DNA of 25,859 nucleotides, from NCBI GenBank assembly GCA_964562985.1, contig CAZLWE010000049.1:1-25859 (forward strand), given 5' to 3'. Position numbers and translations under genes: made by a program. Within the stretch, counting starts at the first letter, position 1. Every line of letters starts with the position of its first letter. Source of the DNA: SHLQ01 sp964562985 (GTDB lineage Bacteria > Actinomycetota > Acidimicrobiia > Acidimicrobiales > SHLQ01). The notes under the pieces were generated by a model. That model had not been told where the DNA came from and made no database searches. It saw only the letters and a program-made list of their open reading frames with translations. Positions 23,785 to 25,859 of the stretch are shown here, in pieces.

Positions 23785-25071
23785 ATGGCTGCTGAGGATT
23801 CATGCGAGCGCGCAAGCGGGGCGAGTGTCGTCGGCGCCCGGAAGCTCGCCACCAGCGCGAGCTGGCTCTTCTGTGCCGACATTGTGTTCACGGCCGGACG
23901 AGCGCTCACGCTCTTTATTCTGGGGCGGCTGCTGGGAAGTGAGGGATTTGGTAGCTACCTCGCGATCCTCGGGTTAACCCAACTGCTCTTCCCAGTGTTT
24001 CGAGCCGGGATAGCCCATGTCATGGTGCGCTCCCTTTCTCGCGGGGTGGCCATGGATGCGGTGTGGCCAAAGGTGCTTGGAGTCCATGTCTTGGGCGGCA
24101 TCTTGGGGTCGCTGACCTCGGTTGGGATATCCTCTCTGCTGTTCGACGCATCGGTAGTTACAACCGTTCTTATTGGGCTGGGTCAGCTCATCGGTCTGGG
24201 GATTCTGCAGGCGGGCAATATGGCGGCCGCGGCGTATGCCAAGTCGGTCGTCAGTTTGGTGAACAATGGCGTCAGCACTGTGTTGCGCGTGAGTGCACTG
24301 GCCCTATTCGCCTTGCTAGTCGATGAGCCGACGGTCGATGCCTGGGCGTGGTTCTTGGCGGGGTCGATGCTGCCGACTGCGTTGGCGACTGCATTGCTGA
24401 TGCGTCGATCGCTTGGAGCGCGCCTTCGACTGGCTCTGCCCAGGCGCGACGACCTGTCTTTGGGTGCTGGGTTCGTTTTTGTGGATTTCGCCAATAGCGC
24501 CCAAACCGATATCGACAAGGTCGTGCTGGGTGCCTTTGATCTCAACGCAGATCTCGGCGTGTACGGGGTTGCGAGTCGTGTTGCCGAAGTCGCTCTCCTT
24601 CCGCTGAATGCCCTTGTTCGAGCGTCATATTCGGAGTTCTTCCGGAGGGGAACCGGTGCTATCGGAGAATCGATTCAGTACGCGCGGCGTCTCACCACCC
24701 TTGCGACGAGCTACGGACTCGTTATCGGCGCAGGTCTATGGATTGCCGCGCCGATACTTGAACCATTGATGGGCGAGGAGTTCCAAGAGTCGGTTTCGGC
24801 GCTGCGTTGGATAGCGCTACTTCCTGCCTTGAAAGCTCTGCAAGTGTTCCCGGCAAACGTCTTGAGCGGGACCGACCGTCAGTGGACCCGAGCGAGGTTG
24901 GTCATCACGACCGCAACCCTAAACCTCGTCTTGAACATCATTTTCGCGCCGAGATTTGGCTGGCGCGGCGCCGCAGCCGCCACTCTTGCCGCGGAGAGTG
25001 GTTTTGCCGCCCTCCTTTGGCTCAGAGTGGGATGGGATCTGCGAAATGAACGCAGATCTGAAAATTCCTGA
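23785..25071 (+). CDS. Wzx-type polysaccharide flippase (MOP superfamily)
   Basis: This 428-residue integral membrane protein has about 12 hydrophobic segments spread from residue 23 to 420, in the pattern of oligosaccharide flippases that move undecaprenyl-linked repeat units across the membrane. Features include the early RLLGSEGFGSYLAILGLTQL block, typical for the family near residues 47-66, a central SAQTDIDKVVLGAFDLNADLGVYG region (about 237-260), and a late RFGWRGAAAATLAAE block. The length fits the family (400-480). It starts eight bases after the GT2 stop and ends with ENS at 25071. Together with the transferases and the Wzc-like protein it marks a Wzx/Wzy-dependent locus, although no Wzy polymerase is in the window. 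Confidence 0.88.
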   Translation: MAAEDSCERASGASVVGARKLATSASWLFCADIVFTAGRALTLFILGRLLGSEGFGSYLAILGLTQLLFPVFRAGIAHVMVRSLSRGVAMDAVWPKVLGVHVLGGILGSLTSVGISSLLFDASVVTTVLIGLGQLIGLGILQAGNMAAAAYAKSVVSLVNNGVSTVLRVSALALFALLVDEPTVDAWAWFLAGSMLPTALATALLMRRSLGARLRLALPRRDDLSLGAGFVFVDFANSAQTDIDKVVLGAFDLNADLGVYGVASRVAEVALLPLNALVRASYSEFFRRGTGAIGESIQYARRLTTLATSYGLVIGAGLWIAAPILEPLMGEEFQESVSALRWIALLPALKALQVFPANVLSGTDRQWTRARLVITTATLNLVLNIIFAPRFGWRGAAAATLAAESGFAALLWLRVGWDLRNERRSENS

Positions 25072-25252
25072 ACCAAACATTACTTTTTGCAACAATATTT
25101 CGGTTAAGGTTACGGCCGATGGGTTTGGTGACTAGGGGCTCCCGTAATCATGCGTTGAATTATCAACGTGTAGACGCGTTTGTAAAGGCAGCGTCAAATG
25201 TTACGGCGGTTGCAAACTCTCATGGCAATGCCCGGCGGGACGGGATGCATCT
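25072..25252 (+). promoter_or_regulatory. AT-richer upstream region of the exported Thr-rich protein
   Basis: This 181-base stretch is noticeably richer in A and T than its surroundings. TTGCAA (25087-25092) and TTAAGGTTACGG (25104-25115) could supply -35 and -10 elements. A 6-bp palindrome, CGTTGA-ATTA-TCAACG at 25153-25168, could be an operator or hairpin. No ORF or known riboswitch was recognised. Confidence 0.35.
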
Positions 25253-25859
25253 GTGACTGCGGTGACTGCCGTGATAAAGCGGAGGGGTGCGAAGCGAGCA
25301 TTGCTCGCCGGTGTCCTCCTTGGTGCCATCGTCAGCCTGGCATTTGCGCCAGCCGACGGAGTGGGAAGGCGCGCTGTGGCTCGCGCAATCGGATCCCCGA
25401 CGGTAGTGGATTTGTCGAACGAGGTATCACGAGAGCTGCGCGCAGCATCGGAAACCGAGATCGCCAGCGCTACCGCAGCGCTACCTGTCGTCCCCACAGG
25501 CGATAGCGATTCGGTTACCCCAGAGGCGTCGCCTGCAACGCCGGCCCCGAGTCCAGATGAAGTAGACGCCTCTCATTCGGCAGCGATCGACGCCGAGATC
25601 GAGGGTACTCAACAGGCCCCGAGTATCTCCGAAGTCGAGCCCACCCAGGAAGCCAGCGCAGCGCCGCTCGCCGTTGCGCCCACCACGGTCGAGGTTTCGA
25701 GTACCACAACCACGCAGGCGCCGACAACGACACGCTCGCCAGTGACTACACGTTCACCAGAAACGGTGCCCGCTCCAGCGCCGCTGCGCAGCGAGCAAAC
25801 CACACCCACAACCGTGCGGGTCCGTCCATCGACGACCACACAAGCCCCGACGACCACAC
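25253..25859 (+). CDS. exported Thr/Pro-rich protein, 3'-truncated by the window edge
   Basis: The frame is open from GTG 25253 (alternatives GTG 25262 and 25271) to the window end, about 202 residues. The N-terminus is basic (KRRGAKRALLAG) followed by a hydrophobic helix VLLGAIVSLAFAP, which is a signal peptide or membrane anchor. The rest is a low-complexity linker, first Ala/Glu/Ser-rich, then Thr/Pro-rich with TTTTQAPTTT and RSPVTTRSP repeats. Such linkers are common in secreted or wall-bound actinobacterial proteins, and usually lead to a folded C-terminal domain, here outside the window. No function can be assigned. Its position after the polysaccharide locus suggests a cell-surface role. 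Confidence 0.72.
   Translation, partial: MTAVTAVIKRRGAKRALLAGVLLGAIVSLAFAPADGVGRRAVARAIGSPTVVDLSNEVSRELRAASETEIASATAALPVVPTGDSDSVTPEASPATPAPSPDEVDASHSAAIDAEIEGTQQAPSISEVEPTQEASAAPLAVAPTTVEVSSTTTTQAPTTTRSPVTTRSPETVPAPAPLRSEQTTPTTVRVRPSTTTQAPTTT

Overview
The window looks like a GC-rich chromosomal segment of an actinobacterium, most likely a marine or freshwater Acidimicrobiia relative. This is inferred from protein style: the GDRKTGKT P-loop in the ATP synthase alpha subunit, a TIGR03086/DinB-like protein, Thr/Pro-rich secreted proteins, and many start codons preceded by a TANNNT hexamer instead of a Shine-Dalgarno site. No rRNA, tRNA, CRISPR array, insertion sequence or phage gene was recognised.

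Layout. (1) 1-3973: the 3' end of an F1Fo ATP synthase operon (atpA partial, atpG, atpD, atpC) with overlapping or closely spaced genes. (2) 3979-4090: a hairpin-rich REP-like element between convergent genes. (3) 4106-11767: a mixed housekeeping and accessory stretch. It holds an ACT-domain protein, a charged hypothetical protein, a DinB/TIGR03086 protein coupled to a PLP-dependent decarboxylase, a lipoprotein with two anti-sigma-K-like repeats, an SMP-30 family lactonase-like protein, a two-gene reverse-strand unit (Yip1-like membrane protein and PPK2), and an acyl-CoA dehydrogenase. (4) 11873-14747: a compact three-gene cassette of an inositol-monophosphatase-like phosphatase, a methylthioribose-kinase-family kinase and a sugar/choline-phosphate-type nucleotidyltransferase. 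This looks like a small pathway for making an activated small molecule or sugar. (5) 14798-16575: a small membrane protein, a 322-base non-coding stretch, a 61-residue conserved-looking protein, and an alpha/beta hydrolase-fold protein lacking the nucleophile. The non-coding stretch is rich in RNA structure. It contains a 16-base complement of the 16S rRNA 3' tail, alternative hairpins and a strong terminator. (6) 16595-25071: an exopolysaccharide/capsule locus. The reverse-strand genes are an SDR epimerase, a WecG/TagA/CpsF glycosyltransferase and a Wzc-like co-polymerase/tyrosine kinase in one tight unit, plus two tandem paralogous GT4 glycosyltransferases. The forward-strand genes are a GT2 glycosyltransferase and a Wzx-type flippase. 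(7) 25253-end: the 5' part of an exported Thr/Pro-rich protein.

How the parts work together: the exopolysaccharide locus has nucleotide-sugar modification, several glycosyltransferases, a flippase, and a chain-length/kinase protein, which suggests Wzx/Wzy-type assembly; no polymerase (Wzy) or initiating transferase is visible here. The most interesting signals are the structured RNA region at 15239-15535, the kinase-nucleotidyltransferase-phosphatase cassette, and the repeated pattern of a -10 hexamer placed exactly 6-7 bases before a start codon (leaderless transcripts).
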